From Luteimonas mephitis DSM 12574 (GTDB lineage: Bacteria > Pseudomonadota > Gammaproteobacteria > Xanthomonadales > Xanthomonadaceae), in contig NZ_KE383816.1 of the NCBI RefSeq assembly GCF_000422305.1, forward strand, positions 1 to 64,000: a stretch of DNA of 64,000 bases. Reading direction: 5' to 3'. Made by a program: the position numbers and the translations under genes. Positions 44,572 through 55,134 of this stretch are shown one piece after another; position 1 is the first letter of the stretch, and the number at the start of each line of letters is the position of its first letter. The notes below the pieces were generated by a model. The model was not told the origin of the DNA and ran no database searches. It was given only the letters and a program-made list of their open reading frames with translations.

Positions 44572-47500
44572 GTGTTGTCCAGTCGAATCCGCATGCTTCC
44601 AATCGCAGCAGCCTGCCTGCTTGCGATGTCCGCCTACGCGCAGGCCGAACCCGCGCGTCCGATCAACATTCCCGCCAGCGACCTGGCCGCCGCGCTCGAC
44701 AGCCTGGCCAAGCAGTCGGGCACGCAGCTGATCTATCGTGCCGACCAGCTTCGCGGCACCCGCACCCGCGGCGTGCAGGGCAACCTGCCAGCCGACGCGG
44801 CGCTCGACCGCTTGCTGAAGGACACCGGCTACGTGCCCAGGCGCGACGCGTCGGGCGCGGTGATCATCGTCAAGGGCGAGCAGCATGCCCAGGCGGCGCC
44901 GCGTCCTGCCGCGCCGCCACCGCCGCCGCCCGCGGCGGAACCGGCACAGGTCGAGCCGGAAACCACCGAACTGCAGACGGTGCAGGTCACCGGCTCGCGC
45001 ATCCCGCGCGCGCAGATCGAAGGCCCGGCGCCGATCACCGTGATGACCGCGCAGGAAATCCAGGCATCCGGCCTGACCAACGTCCCGGACCTGCTGCGTT
45101 CGCTCAGCCAGAACAGCGGCAGCGTGCAGGGCCAGCAGAACACCACCAACGCCCAGTCCACGCCGGGCGCGCAGGCCGTCGACCTGCGCGGCCTGGGCCC
45201 CAACCACACCCTGGTGCTGGTAAACGGCCGCCGCATCGCCGACTTCCCGCTGCCGCTCAACAGCCGCAGCAACTTCACCGACATCGGCAACATCCCGCTG
45301 GGGATGATCGACCGCATCGAGGTCCTGACCGGCAGCGCTTCGGCCGTCTACGGCTCGGACGCGATGGCCGGCGTGATCAACTTCATCCTCAAGAAGTCCG
45401 CCGACGGCACGACCATCGACTACCGCTACGGTGATACCAGCCAGGGCGGCGGCGAGTCGCACAGGCTGTCGCTGACCAGCGGTTTCGAGACCGGCAACTT
45501 CAGCGGAATCGTCGGCCTGGAACTGCTCGACAAGCGCCCGCTGTGGGGCACCGACCGCAACATCCAGGACTCCACCCTCGATGCGCCGACGGCGCGCCGG
45601 CGACTGCCCCGCCTGATCGCCCAGACCTACAACTGGGACGACGACGTCGGCATCGACCCGGTCGGCGGCTGCGCCGCGATGGCGGGCCTGAACGAAGGCA
45701 CCACCGTGCTGGCCGAAGACCGCTACGGCGATCCCTATTGCGGAAGCGAGCGCGCGATCGCGTATCGCACGATCCAGAACGAGCGCAAGGGCGTCAACGC
45801 GTACGGCTCGTTCGAGTACCGTTTCTCCGACGCGCTGGCCTGGTTCGCGGACGTCCAGCTGGGGCACCAGAAGGTCAAGCTGCTGACCGGCACCAACGGC
45901 AACGACGTGAGCAGCGACCACATGGGCTGGGAGTTCCACGACCCGGCGTCGACCGACAACTACCGCAACAGCGTCTTCTACAACGCCGCCACCGGCCGCT
46001 ACGAGATGTGGGTGCGGCAGTTCTCGCCCGAGGAAATCGGCGGCCTGGAAAACCGCATGAACGTCACCACCGAGAAGACCGCCGCGGTGACCACGGGCTT
46101 CAAGGGCATGTTCGCCGACAGCTGGAACTGGGAAGCGGCCTACAACCACTCGCAGTACAAGGCCGACGTGGGCATGCCGCGCATCAGTGCCGATGCGGCC
46201 AACCGCTTCTTCCTGGGCGAGCGACTGGGCTACGACGCCGACGGCTACGCGATCTACAACGCCGATCCGACGCGCTTCTTCAGCCCGCTGACCCCCGCCC
46301 AGTTCGCCACCTTCGGCGTGATGTCCAACTGGCACCCGGTCGCCAAGAACGACAACGTCAGCTTCACCACCGACACGCCGGCGCTGTTCTCGATGCCGGC
46401 CGGCGACGCCGGCTTTGCCGGCGCGGTCGAGTACGGCCGCCAGTCCTACCGCATCAACCCGGACCCGCTCGCCCTGACCGCCGACGCCTACTTCGGGCCG
46501 CGCTACGGCGACGGCGGCGGCAGCCGGACCCGCTGGAGCGCGGCGGGCGAATTGCGCATGCCGCTGCTGTCCAGCCTTGATGCGAGCCTTGCCGGCCGCT
46601 ACGACCGCTACAGCTACGGCGACAGCAACCCGGGCAAGTTCACCTACAGCGCAGGCCTGGAATGGCGCCCGGTCGACACGCTGCTGTTGCGTGGCTCCTA
46701 CGGCACCGGCTTCCGCGCGCCCGACATGCATTACCTGTTCGCCGGCGACGACTACTACCGCACGCGCTTCTCCACCGACTACTACACCTGCCGGACCGCG
46801 GAGCCGGGCGCCAGCGACGGTTACTGCTTCGACGACGGCAGCTACGACGTCAGCACCTTCGACGTCTACAACGGCAACCCGCGGCTGGACGTGGAGACCA
46901 GCAAGTCGTTCACCGCCGGCTTCGTGTGGTCGCCGACCGCCAACTTCGACCTGGCGATGGACTACTACAAGATCCGCGTGGAGAACCAGGTGCAGGCGCA
47001 GAGCCGCGAGCGCCTGAAGATCGACGAGGCCAACTGCCGGCTGGGGGTGACCGACACCGGCGCTTCGGTCGACGTCAACTCGGCAACCTGCGCCGATGCG
47101 CTCGCCCGCGTCATCCGGGATGCCGACGGCGTCATCACCAGCGTGCACTTCAGCCCGATCAACATCGCCAACGAGCAGACCTCTGGCATCGACGTGACCG
47201 CGAACTATCGCGTGCAGACCGCCAGCGCCGGCGATTTCCGCTTCACCGGCAACTACAACTGGGCCCACCGCCACACCCGCCAGCAGTACCCGGGCGATCC
47301 GACCGAGGACATGCTGGACGTGAGCTTCAGCTCCACCACCCTGCCCCGCACCAAGGGCAACCTGGGCGTGAACTGGGACCGGGATGCCTGGGGCGCGAGC
47401 CTGTTCGGCACCTACCTCGGCCGCGTCGCCAACTACGACAACGACGCATGGACCCAGGCCACCTGGCGCTTCAACGCCGGCGCGCGCTACGACGTCAACG

Positions 47501-47664
47501 ACCACCTGCGCGTCTCGCTGTCGGTCAACAACCTGCTCGACAAGATGCCGCCGCGGGACCCCACCTGGTCGAACTACCCGTACTACGACACCTCGTGGTT
47601 CGACAGCATGGGCCGCAGCTACTACCTGCAGGTCACCTGGAAGCTCGGCGGCAAGCCGCTGTAA
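44572..47664 (+). CDS. TonB-dependent transducing outer-membrane receptor
   Basis: About 1030 aa. Signal peptide (about residues 1-24), then an STN signalling domain (RPINIPASDLAAALDSLAKQ, about 27-85), a Pro-rich linker (about 105-125), a TonB-box-like LQTVQVTG, a plug (ITVMTAQEIQASG to about 260) and a 22-strand barrel ending SYYLQVTWKLGG. The STN domain and the sigma/FecR genes upstream mark a cell-surface signalling receptor. The ligand is unknown; given the neighbouring cyanophycinase-isoaspartase, peptide or dipeptide products are a reasonable guess. GTG at 44572, TTG at 44575 and ATG at 44593 are all possible; GGGGAGGGG just before favours GTG/TTG. A terminator follows. Confidence 0.93.
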   Translation: MLSSRIRMLPIAAACLLAMSAYAQAEPARPINIPASDLAAALDSLAKQSGTQLIYRADQLRGTRTRGVQGNLPADAALDRLLKDTGYVPRRDASGAVIIVKGEQHAQAAPRPAAPPPPPPAAEPAQVEPETTELQTVQVTGSRIPRAQIEGPAPITVMTAQEIQASGLTNVPDLLRSLSQNSGSVQGQQNTTNAQSTPGAQAVDLRGLGPNHTLVLVNGRRIADFPLPLNSRSNFTDIGNIPLGMIDRIEVLTGSASAVYGSDAMAGVINFILKKSADGTTIDYRYGDTSQGGGESHRLSLTSGFETGNFSGIVGLELLDKRPLWGTDRNIQDSTLDAPTARRRLPRLIAQTYNWDDDVGIDPVGGCAAMAGLNEGTTVLAEDRYGDPYCGSERAIAYRTIQNERKGVNAYGSFEYRFSDALAWFADVQLGHQKVKLLTGTNGNDVSSDHMGWEFHDPASTDNYRNSVFYNAATGRYEMWVRQFSPEEIGGLENRMNVTTEKTAAVTTGFKGMFADSWNWEAAYNHSQYKADVGMPRISADAANRFFLGERLGYDADGYAIYNADPTRFFSPLTPAQFATFGVMSNWHPVAKNDNVSFTTDTPALFSMPAGDAGFAGAVEYGRQSYRINPDPLALTADAYFGPRYGDGGGSRTRWSAAGELRMPLLSSLDASLAGRYDRYSYGDSNPGKFTYSAGLEWRPVDTLLLRGSYGTGFRAPDMHYLFAGDDYYRTRFSTDYYTCRTAEPGASDGYCFDDGSYDVSTFDVYNGNPRLDVETSKSFTAGFVWSPTANFDLAMDYYKIRVENQVQAQSRERLKIDEANCRLGVTDTGASVDVNSATCADALARVIRDADGVITSVHFSPINIANEQTSGIDVTANYRVQTASAGDFRFTGNYNWAHRHTRQQYPGDPTEDMLDVSFSSTTLPRTKGNLGVNWDRDAWGASLFGTYLGRVANYDNDAWTQATWRFNAGARYDVNDHLRVSLSVNNLLDKMPPRDPTWSNYPYYDTSWFDSMGRSYYLQVTWKLGGKPL

Positions 47665-47693
47665 GCCAGCCGCACCGCCTCCGGGCAACACCA

Positions 47694-47724
47694 GCAAGGC
47701 CCGCCATCGGCGGGCCTTGCCGTT
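47694..47724 (+). terminator. terminator of the TonB receptor operon
   Basis: A perfect 12-bp stem (47694-47705 and 47709-47720) with a 3-nt loop and CGTTTT beyond, 30 bp after the receptor stop. Confidence 0.88.
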
Positions 47725-47853
47725 TTCCCAGCGCGCCATCGGCACGCGGACAGCCGTTGCGCCTGCCCGCAAACCCCTGCTCTGTTCCCGAGAGTCAGCA
47801 CGTGCCCCGGGGGCCAAGGCAACGCAAGATGGACTGTCCGCCAATGATTACGA

Positions 47854-47878
47854 CAAGGCCCCGCGATGCGGGGCCTTG
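47854..47878 (-). terminator. terminator downstream of ychF
   Basis: An 11-bp perfect stem (47854-47864 and 47868-47878) with loop GAT, 25 bp after the ychF stop. The downstream minus-strand sequence has only a weak T-tract. Confidence 0.65.
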
Positions 47879-47902
47879 CGATGCCACCCGCGTGTCCGAG
47901 GA

Positions 47903-48994
<1,092 letters not shown>

Positions 48995-49000
48995 GTGGAT

Positions 49001-49080
49001 CCGGGATTTGGAATTCGGGATTCGGGATTCGGAAAAGCAGGCGCTCCACCAAATCCCGAATCCCCAATCCCTAATCCCTG
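49001..49080. repeat. heptamer-iterated inverted repeat (ychF-pth spacer)
   Basis: The left arm has tandem GGATTCG/GGGATTC units (49001-49032) and the right arm their complement, AATCCCGAATCCCC-type (49051-49080), with an 18-nt centre. The right arm encodes the last codons and stop of pth. Related elements lie at 50454-50546 and probably 15482-15563. Confidence 0.75.
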
Positions 49081-49652
49081 CTTGTGTGCAACCGCTTCAT
49101 CGCTTCGTTGAAGTCGCCCTGCACTGCCAGCGGCAGCACGTCGAGCGCATCGTCGATCGCCCTTGCAATCTCGATGTCGTCGCCTTCCGAAGCGCGGCCG
49201 AGCACCCACGGGGTGACGCGATCCTTGTGGCCGGGATGGCCGATGCCGATGCGCAGGCGATGGAACCTGCCGTGCCCGAGCAGGCGCATGGTGTCGCGCA
49301 GGCCGTTCTGGCCGCCATGGCCGCCGTCGAACTTGAGCCGCGCCACGCCGGGCGGCAGGTCGAGTTCGTCGTGCACCAGCAGCGTTTCCTCCGGCTCGAT
49401 CTTCCAGAACCGCATCGCCGCCAGCACCGACTTGCCGCTGAGGTTCATGAACGTCGCGGGCTTGAGCAGCCAGACATTCTGGCCACCGAGGCCGACCTTC
49501 GCCGTCTCGCCGAACAGCTTGGCGTCGACCTTGAAGCGCTCGCCCGCCTTGTCCGCGAGCACGTCGACAAAGCGGAACCCGGCGTTGTGCCGGGTCCGCG
49601 CGTGTTCCGGGCCGGGGTTGCCCAGCCCGACGATGAGTCGCAAGCCTTCCAT
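49071..49652 (-). CDS. pth: peptidyl-tRNA hydrolase
   Basis: Pth releases peptides from tRNA after abortive translation. The 193-aa protein has the [18 protein letters not shown] start with catalytic His near residue 23, FMNLSGKSV near 70, HDELDLPPG near 95, and [11 protein letters not shown] near 110. The chosen ATG gives the conserved [14 protein letters not shown]; a start 39 bp earlier would add 13 residues. The C-terminal residues TSRD and the stop lie in the heptamer repeat, so the tail may vary between relatives. It is followed by ychF and preceded by rplY. Confidence 0.95.
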   Translation of the reverse strand: MEGLRLIVGLGNPGPEHARTRHNAGFRFVDVLADKAGERFKVDAKLFGETAKVGLGGQNVWLLKPATFMNLSGKSVLAAMRFWKIEPEETLLVHDELDLPPGVARLKFDGGHGGQNGLRDTMRLLGHGRFHRLRIGIGHPGHKDRVTPWVLGRASEGDDIEIARAIDDALDVLPLAVQGDFNEAMKRLHTSRD

Positions 49653-49703
49653 TCCAGGCGCAATCGCCCGTTGCACCCATGGCGGGTGCAACGGGCGAAG
49701 CGA

Positions 49704-50375
49704 TTACTTCTCGTCGCCTTCCGGCTCGCCCTTGGCCTCGGCGGCCTTCGGTGCTTCGGCAGCGGCTTCGCCGCCCTCGGCGGTTTCTTCGGCCTCGACG
49801 CGGCCATGGCGGGCCACGACCACGGCCACGTCATGGTCCGGGCCCAGCTTGAGCTGCGGGATCTCGACGCCCTTGGGCAGCACCAGCTTCGACAGGTGCA
49901 CCGTGTCGCCGACTTCAAGCGCCGACAGGTCGACTTCGATGTTCAGCGGCAGGTCGCCCGGCAGGCAGCTGATCGCCACTTCGGTCAACTCATGCATGAT
50001 CACCACGTCGGCGATCTTGCCGGCCGGCGAGATGTCGCCGTTGATGAAGTGCAGCGGCACCGACATGCGGATCGCCTCGTTCTTGTTCACGCGCTGGAAG
50101 TCCAGGTGCATGATGATCTGCTTGAACGGGTGGCGCTGCATGTCACGCAGCAGCACGTTCTCGACCTTGCCATCGACGTCGAGCTCGATGATCGAGGAAT
50201 AGAACCAGTCCTTCTGGCTGGCGACCCAGGTCTTTTCCTGCTCCAGCTGGATGCTCTGGGGCTCTGCGCCACCGCCGTAGATGATGGCCGGGATGCGGCC
50301 CGCACGACGCAGGCGGCGGCTCGCACCCTTCCCCTCGTCCTTGCGGCCGGTCGCCGAAAGTTTCTGATCTGACAT
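49704..50375 (-). CDS. rplY: 50S ribosomal protein L25/general stress protein Ctc
   Basis: 5S rRNA-binding protein of the long (CTC) type. The 223-aa product has an N-terminal L25 domain (GKGASRRLRRAGRIPAIIYG near 15, HLDFQRVNKNEAI near 90) and a TL5-type beta domain, then an acidic Ala/Glu-rich tail from about residue 195. It lies between prs and pth on the minus strand, the usual order, with a repeat spacer upstream. Confidence 0.96.
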   Translation of the reverse strand: MSDQKLSATGRKDEGKGASRRLRRAGRIPAIIYGGGAEPQSIQLEQEKTWVASQKDWFYSSIIELDVDGKVENVLLRDMQRHPFKQIIMHLDFQRVNKNEAIRMSVPLHFINGDISPAGKIADVVIMHELTEVAISCLPGDLPLNIEVDLSALEVGDTVHLSKLVLPKGVEIPQLKLGPDHDVAVVVARHGRVEAEETAEGGEAAAEAPKAAEAKGEPEGDEK

Positions 50376-50453
50376 TTTGTTTACTCGCTTTGCTTGTCGT
50401 TGACCGCCTCGCGGCGGTTGTGAAGCTCACCCGCGACCAGGTGAGCCGTTGAT

Positions 50454-50546
50454 CCCGGGAATCGGGAATCGGGAATCGGGAATCGGAAGGGCGAAAGACC
50501 AGAAGCCCGCTTCTACGATTCCCCATTCCCCATTCTCGATTCCCGG
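50454..50546. repeat. heptamer-iterated inverted repeat (rplY-prs spacer)
   Basis: The left arm is four to five tandem GGGAATC units (50454-50486); the right arm reads CGATTCCCCATTCCCC-type complement (50517-50546). It starts 4 bp after the prs stop on the minus strand and could act as a transcript-end or mRNA-stabilising hairpin. Confidence 0.75.
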
Positions 50547-50550
50547 CTCC

Positions 50551-51513
50551 TCAATCCACGTACAGCGAACTGACCGATTCGCCGAACGCGATCCGGCGGA
50601 TCGTCTCGGCCAGCAGCTCGGCCACGCTGAGCTGGCGGATCCTGCCGCAGGCCTTCGCCGCGTCCGACAGCGGGATCGTGTCGGTGACCACCAGCTCGTC
50701 GAGCTCGGAGCGGGTCACGTTGTCGATCGCCGCGCCCGACAGCACCGGGTGCGTGCAGTACGCGACCACCTTGGTCGCGCCCTGCGCCTTGAGCGCCGCC
50801 GCCGCCGCGCACAGGGTGCCGGCGGTGTCGACGATGTCGTCGACCAGCACGCAGGTCTTGCCCGCGACGTCGCCGATGATGTTCATCACCGTGGCCACGT
50901 TGGCCTTCGGCCGGCGCTTGTCGATGATGGCCAGGTCGGCGTCGTCCAGGCGCTTGGCGATCGCCCGCGCGCGCACCACGCCGCCGACGTCCGGCGAAAC
51001 CACCACCATGTTGTCGGTGCCATGCGCGCGCCAGATGTCGGCCAGCAGCAGCGGCGAGGCGTAGACGTTGTCGACCGGGATGTCGAAGAAGCCCTGGATC
51101 TGGTCGGCGTGCAGGTCCACGGTCAGCATCTGGTCGGCGCCGGCGGCGGTGAACATCTTCGCCGCCACCTTGGCGGTGATCGGCACCCGCGACGAGCGCA
51201 TCCGACGGTCCTGCCGGGCGTAGCCGAAGTACGGCACAACCGCGGTGACGCTGGTCGCCGATGCGCGCTTGAGCGCGTCGATCAGCGCCAGCAGCTCCAT
51301 CATGTGCTCGGCGGTGGGCGCGCACGTGGACTGCAGCACGAACACGTCCTGCCGGCGCACGTTTTCCTCGATCTCGACCTGCACCTCGCCGTCGGAGAAC
51401 GTCGACACCAGCGCCTTGCCCTGGCGCACGCCGAGTTCGCGGCACACCGCCTTGGCCAGCGGCCGGTTCGCGTTGCCGGAGAAGATCAGCAGGTTGCCGT
51501 CCTCGTTCTTCAT
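50551..51513 (-). CDS. prs: ribose-phosphate pyrophosphokinase
   Basis: Makes PRPP from ribose-5-phosphate and ATP for nucleotide, His and Trp synthesis. The 320-aa protein has the flexible-loop region [18 protein letters not shown] near residue 100, the [17 protein letters not shown] metal region and the PRPP loop [13 protein letters not shown] near 222. GGAG lies eight bases before the ATG. Upstream are three direct repeats and then tRNA-Gln, reading the same way. Confidence 0.96.
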   Translation of the reverse strand: MKNEDGNLLIFSGNANRPLAKAVCRELGVRQGKALVSTFSDGEVQVEIEENVRRQDVFVLQSTCAPTAEHMMELLALIDALKRASATSVTAVVPYFGYARQDRRMRSSRVPITAKVAAKMFTAAGADQMLTVDLHADQIQGFFDIPVDNVYASPLLLADIWRAHGTDNMVVVSPDVGGVVRARAIAKRLDDADLAIIDKRRPKANVATVMNIIGDVAGKTCVLVDDIVDTAGTLCAAAAALKAQGATKVVAYCTHPVLSGAAIDNVTRSELDELVVTDTIPLSDAAKACGRIRQLSVAELLAETIRRIAFGESVSSLYVD

Positions 51514-51535
51514 GCTCGTGCTCCGCTGCGCCCTG

Positions 51536-51573
51536 ACCGTTGCGAACTGACCGTTGCAAAACCACCGTTGCAA
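51536..51573. repeat. three 14-bp-spaced direct repeats upstream of prs
   Basis: ACCGTTGCGA, ACCGTTGCAA and ACCGTTGCAA begin at 51536, 51550 and 51564, in an exact 14-bp register, 23-60 bp before the prs start. They do not match the known PurR operator. They could be an operator or part of a tRNA processing region. Confidence 0.6.
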
Positions 51574-51661
51574 CACCGGGACTCGCGCATCCGTGCACGG
51601 GTTGTGTCGTGGAAACCGGCGCGCAGGCGCGCAGGCGTTTTGCGGAGCGATCCGCGTGGAT

Positions 51662-51738
51662 TGGCAGGGGCGGCAGGATTCGAACCTGCGAATGCCAGGA
51701 TCAAAACCTGGTGCCTTGGGCCTCTTGGCGACGCCCCT
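51662..51738 (-). tRNA. tRNA-Gln (TTG)
   Basis: 77 nt with acceptor stem AGGGGCG/CGCCCCT, anticodon loop TTTTGAT (anticodon TTG), T-loop TTCGAAT and encoded CCA. It lies between ispE and prs on the same strand and is likely co-transcribed with prs. Confidence 0.95.
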
Positions 51739-51744
51739 GCAGAA

Positions 51745-52653
51745 TCAAGATGAAGTTTGCGCCGCCGTGCCTGCCTGCCGCTGTTGCCACGTTCCAAGCG
51801 CGTCGAGCAGCGGCGAGTGCGCCGCGCCCCGCACCATCCAGGCCCGGAGGCCAGCGGGCAATCGCGCCAGCGCGGCTTCGGCGGAGTCCCGGTCGGGGAA
51901 TTCGACGAAGCAGCCGCTGCCGGTCCCGGTCAGTCGCGGCGACCCCACCTGCGCCAGCATCGCGAACACCGCTTCGACGGCGGGTTCACGGCGGCGCAGC
52001 ACGGGCTCGAACGCGTTGCCGAGCGATCTGCCTGAAACGAAGTCCGATATTGTCGCGGGCGCGGCATTTCGCGTCAATTCAGCGCTCTGGAACAGTTCAG
52101 CGGTGGCGACGTGGACGCCGGGATCGGCCAGCACGTACCAGGCCGGCGGCAGGTCCAGCGGGGTCAGCCGCTCGCCGACTTCCTCGGCCCAGGCGTTGTG
52201 GCCGCGGACGAACACCGGCACGTCCGCGCCGAGCTGCAGGCCCAGCGCGGCCAGCCGCTCCAGGCCCAGGTCCAGCCCCCAGAGGCGATCCAGGGCGCGC
52301 AGCACGGTGGCCGCATCGGACGAGCCGCCGCCGAATCCGCCACCCACGGGGATGTTTTTTTCAACGACGATGTCGGCACCCAGCGGCGTTTTCGTCTCCT
52401 TTTGAAGGATTTTTGCCGCACGCACCGTCAGGTCATTGGCCTCCTCGACGCCCTTCGCTGATGCGCCATGGCGGGCCACGATGCCGTCGAGCCGGGGCCG
52501 CAGCGCAATCGTGTCGCCCCAGTCCAGCAGCCGGAACACGGTCTGCAGCCGGTGGTAGCCGTCGGCGCGGCGGCCGACGATGCGCAGGCACAGGTTGAGC
52601 TTGGCCGGCGCCGGCCACCGCGACCAGCCGGCGTCGGCAGCCACGGGATTCAC
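51745..52653 (-). CDS. ispE: 4-diphosphocytidyl-2-C-methyl-D-erythritol kinase
   Basis: GHMP kinase of the MEP isoprenoid pathway. The 302-aa protein has [19 protein letters not shown] near residue 15 and the ATP loop [19 protein letters not shown] near 100, plus [10 protein letters not shown] near 255. The start is GTG, overlapping the lolB stop as GTGA, with GGAG five bases upstream. Order TPR gene-lolB-ispE-tRNA-Gln-prs is a conserved gammaproteobacterial cluster. Confidence 0.94.
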   Translation of the reverse strand: MNPVAADAGWSRWPAPAKLNLCLRIVGRRADGYHRLQTVFRLLDWGDTIALRPRLDGIVARHGASAKGVEEANDLTVRAAKILQKETKTPLGADIVVEKNIPVGGGFGGGSSDAATVLRALDRLWGLDLGLERLAALGLQLGADVPVFVRGHNAWAEEVGERLTPLDLPPAWYVLADPGVHVATAELFQSAELTRNAAPATISDFVSGRSLGNAFEPVLRRREPAVEAVFAMLAQVGSPRLTGTGSGCFVEFPDRDSAEAALARLPAGLRAWMVRGAAHSPLLDALGTWQQRQAGTAAQTSS

Positions 52654-53345
52654 GGCAGCTCCGGCGCCCACGACCAGGCGTCGATCGCCAGTCGCACCCG
52701 GGCCTCGCCGCGCGTGGCGTTGATGCGGTCGGGCAGCAGCAGCGGGCCACTGCCATCGGGCCCGTCGCCCGCCGGCTCGCCATCGCCGGGATGCGCCTCG
52801 CGCCAGCCCAGGTAGTCGACGGTCCAGCCGTCCTGCTCGATCCGCGCCAGCTGCCCGTCGGCGGTGAATGCCAGCCGCGCCGGACCGAACGTCGCGGCAT
52901 CGGCGCGCGCGCCGCCAGCCCAGGCTGCCATCGCGCCAACCGGGATGTCGAGGCCGGTGGCTTCGCGCAGCAGGCGTTCCACGTCGGTGTCGCTGCGCGG
53001 GCCACCGTCGATGCCATCGATCCGCGCGGAAGCGGCATCGCCGGTGAGCCGCCAGCTCTGCCGGCTCACCGGCGCGCTCAGGGTCACTTCGTAACGATCG
53101 CCGGACTGCTGCCATTCGATCCGCCCGCTGCCGCCGCTGCGGCCATTGGACAGCGCGACGCGGCCGCTGAAGGCGAGCATCGGCAGCGCCTGCAGGCGCT
53201 GTTCGCGCGCCTGCTGCGCCGCCATCGCGGCCGCTTCCGCACTCGCCGACAGTTCGCCGATCGACGCGCCTTTTTCGTTCGGGACGGTGACGCAACCGGC
53301 CAGCAGCAGGCAGGCGGCCACGCCAACGCGTTGCAACGGCTTCAT
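52650..53345 (-). CDS. lolB: outer membrane lipoprotein receptor LolB
   Basis: LolB takes lipoproteins from LolA and inserts them into the outer membrane. The 231-aa protein is itself a lipoprotein with lipobox LAGC (C18), then the beta-sheet LolB fold ([20 protein letters not shown] near residue 60). Its ATG overlaps the stop of the TPR gene (ATGA) and its stop overlaps ispE, so all three are coupled. Sequence conservation in this family is low; the position supports the call. Confidence 0.9.
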   Translation of the reverse strand: MKPLQRVGVAACLLLAGCVTVPNEKGASIGELSASAEAAAMAAQQAREQRLQALPMLAFSGRVALSNGRSGGSGRIEWQQSGDRYEVTLSAPVSRQSWRLTGDAASARIDGIDGGPRSDTDVERLLREATGLDIPVGAMAAWAGGARADAATFGPARLAFTADGQLARIEQDGWTVDYLGWREAHPGDGEPAGDGPDGSGPLLLPDRINATRGEARVRLAIDAWSWAPELP

Positions 53346-55027
53346 GCGCCGGTCTTTTCCAGCGCGCGCTTGAGCGAGCGGTTGTCCGGGTCGAGCTTGC
53401 GCGCTTCCTCGAAGTACCTGCGCGCTTCGTCCTCGTGGCCCGTCACCCACAGCACTTCGCCGAGGTGGGCGCCGATTTCGGCATCCTTCTGCAGTGCGAA
53501 CGCGCGCCGCAGCTCGGCCAGCGCCTCGTCGTTGCGGCCGAGGCGATAGAGCACCCAGCCGTGGCTGTCGATGATCGCCGGGTTGTCGGGGTCGGCGACG
53601 CGGGCGCGGTCGATCAGCTGCAACGCCTCGTCAAAACGGTCGGTGCGGTCGGCAAGCGTGTAGCCCAGCGCGTTGAGCGCTGCGATGTTCTCCGGATCGG
53701 CGACCAGGATCCGGCGCAGGTCGGCCTCCGCCCGCGCGATGTCGTCGCGGCGCTCCCACATCAGGCCACGCGAGTACAGCAGCTCGGGTTCGTCCGGATA
53801 CGCCGCCAGGCCACGCGCGTAGGCGTCGAGTTCGCCCTCGGCATCGCCGTCATCCTTGCGCAGCTCTGCCTCCAGCAGGTAGCCGTCGCGGCGCGCGTCG
53901 TCGTCGACCGAGGCATCGGCCTGCAGTTCGCGCAGGGCGGTCCATGATTCATCATCGCGATCCAGGTCGTGCAGCACCTTGGCGATGCGCAGTCGCGCCT
54001 GTGCCCGCTGCGGCCCGCCGGCGACGCTGCGGTACCACTCCAGCGCTTCGGCGTGGCGATCGAGGAACTCCGCGGCCTGGCCGAGCAGCAGGCGCCGCGA
54101 CGGGTCGGGGTTGGCCGACCCCTGCTTCAGTTCCTCGTACAGCTTGCCCAGCGCCGGCTTGTCGCCGGCCTTGGCCAGCAGCGAGGCCCGCAGGCCGTAA
54201 AGCTGGTCGTCCTGCGGCCCGCCGGCGAGCACGGCGGCGGCCGTGGCGCTGTCGCCAAGAGCGTCGTACTCGGCCGCAATCGACAGGCGCAGGTCCGGCG
54301 CCATGGGTTCGGTCCTGGCCAGGCTCTCCAGCACCGCACGCGCCTGGTCGGGCTTGTCGGCCTCGCGCAGCTGGCTGATCCGGAGCAGGGCCACCCGCGG
54401 CTGGTCGGGGAAATGCTGGATCACCGCGGCAACGATGCGCTCGGTGAGGGCGGCATCGCCCAGCCGCTGCGCCAGGCCACCCAGCACCAGCCAGGGCTGC
54501 AGGTCATCGGGAATGGCGCCGGAGTCGACCAGTTCGCCCAGCACCCGGGCGGTAGCCTTGGGATCCTTGCCGCCGCTGCTCATGGCCTCCACCGCGTAGC
54601 GCCAGCCCTTCGGATCCGGGTCGCGCAGGAGCGCCTCGAGCGCCCGGCGCGCTTCCTGCAGCCGGTCGTCTCGCAGCGCCAGGGTGGCTTCGGCCGCGCC
54701 CATGGCCAGCGAACGCGGTGCGCGCTTGCGCCACAGCTTCAACGCCTCGCCGCTGCGTTTGTTGTCGTTGCCCAGCAGGGAGATCCGGGTGGCGCGCTCG
54801 GCCAGGCCGGCGTCGCCCTCGACGCTGCGCGCGGCCTGCAGGTACCAGTCGGCGGCCTCGTCCAGGCGCCCCGCGCGCAGCGCGTATTCGCCGGCCATGG
54901 TGGCGGCCAGCGCGTCGGGCGGGGTGGTCGCCGGCGGCCTGGCGAACCCCGCCACGGGTGCGAAACACACGGCGAACAGCAGCGTCGGGAGCAGGGTCGG
55001 AAGTGAAAAACGCAGTGTCACGGGCAT
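53342..55027 (-). CDS. exported tetratricopeptide-repeat protein
   Basis: A 561-aa protein with a signal peptide (about residues 1-29) and about a dozen TPR-like helical repeats, e.g. [20 protein letters not shown] near 46 and [20 protein letters not shown] near 445. The last repeats (from about 395) are the most regular. Homologues beside lolB-ispE are common in Xanthomonadaceae and Pseudomonas but their role is unclear; a part in outer-membrane lipoprotein or envelope assembly is inferred from position. No Shine-Dalgarno is seen at the start. It is divergent from hemA. Confidence 0.88.
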   Translation of the reverse strand: MPVTLRFSLPTLLPTLLFAVCFAPVAGFARPPATTPPDALAATMAGEYALRAGRLDEAADWYLQAARSVEGDAGLAERATRISLLGNDNKRSGEALKLWRKRAPRSLAMGAAEATLALRDDRLQEARRALEALLRDPDPKGWRYAVEAMSSGGKDPKATARVLGELVDSGAIPDDLQPWLVLGGLAQRLGDAALTERIVAAVIQHFPDQPRVALLRISQLREADKPDQARAVLESLARTEPMAPDLRLSIAAEYDALGDSATAAAVLAGGPQDDQLYGLRASLLAKAGDKPALGKLYEELKQGSANPDPSRRLLLGQAAEFLDRHAEALEWYRSVAGGPQRAQARLRIAKVLHDLDRDDESWTALRELQADASVDDDARRDGYLLEAELRKDDGDAEGELDAYARGLAAYPDEPELLYSRGLMWERRDDIARAEADLRRILVADPENIAALNALGYTLADRTDRFDEALQLIDRARVADPDNPAIIDSHGWVLYRLGRNDEALAELRRAFALQKDAEIGAHLGEVLWVTGHEDEARRYFEEARKLDPDNRSLKRALEKTGA

Positions 55028-55044
55028 CTGGAGCAGCCGGGCCG

Positions 55045-55050
55045 TAAAAT
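55045..55050 (+). promoter_or_regulatory. -10-like box upstream of hemA
   Basis: TAAAAT in the 107-bp divergent region between the TPR gene and hemA, 85 bp before the hemA ATG. No clear -35. Confidence 0.35.
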
Positions 55051-55134
55051 GTGGGCCTCAAGTCCAATGAGCTTATCGCAAGCGCCTGAACGGAGGAGGC
55101 CCCGCCGCCCTCCCCGAACGGCAGCCCGCCATCC

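Noticed and set aside
50454-50546. Possible CRISPR array
   Set aside because: Units are 7 bp without spacers and form an inverted repeat; no cas genes are nearby.
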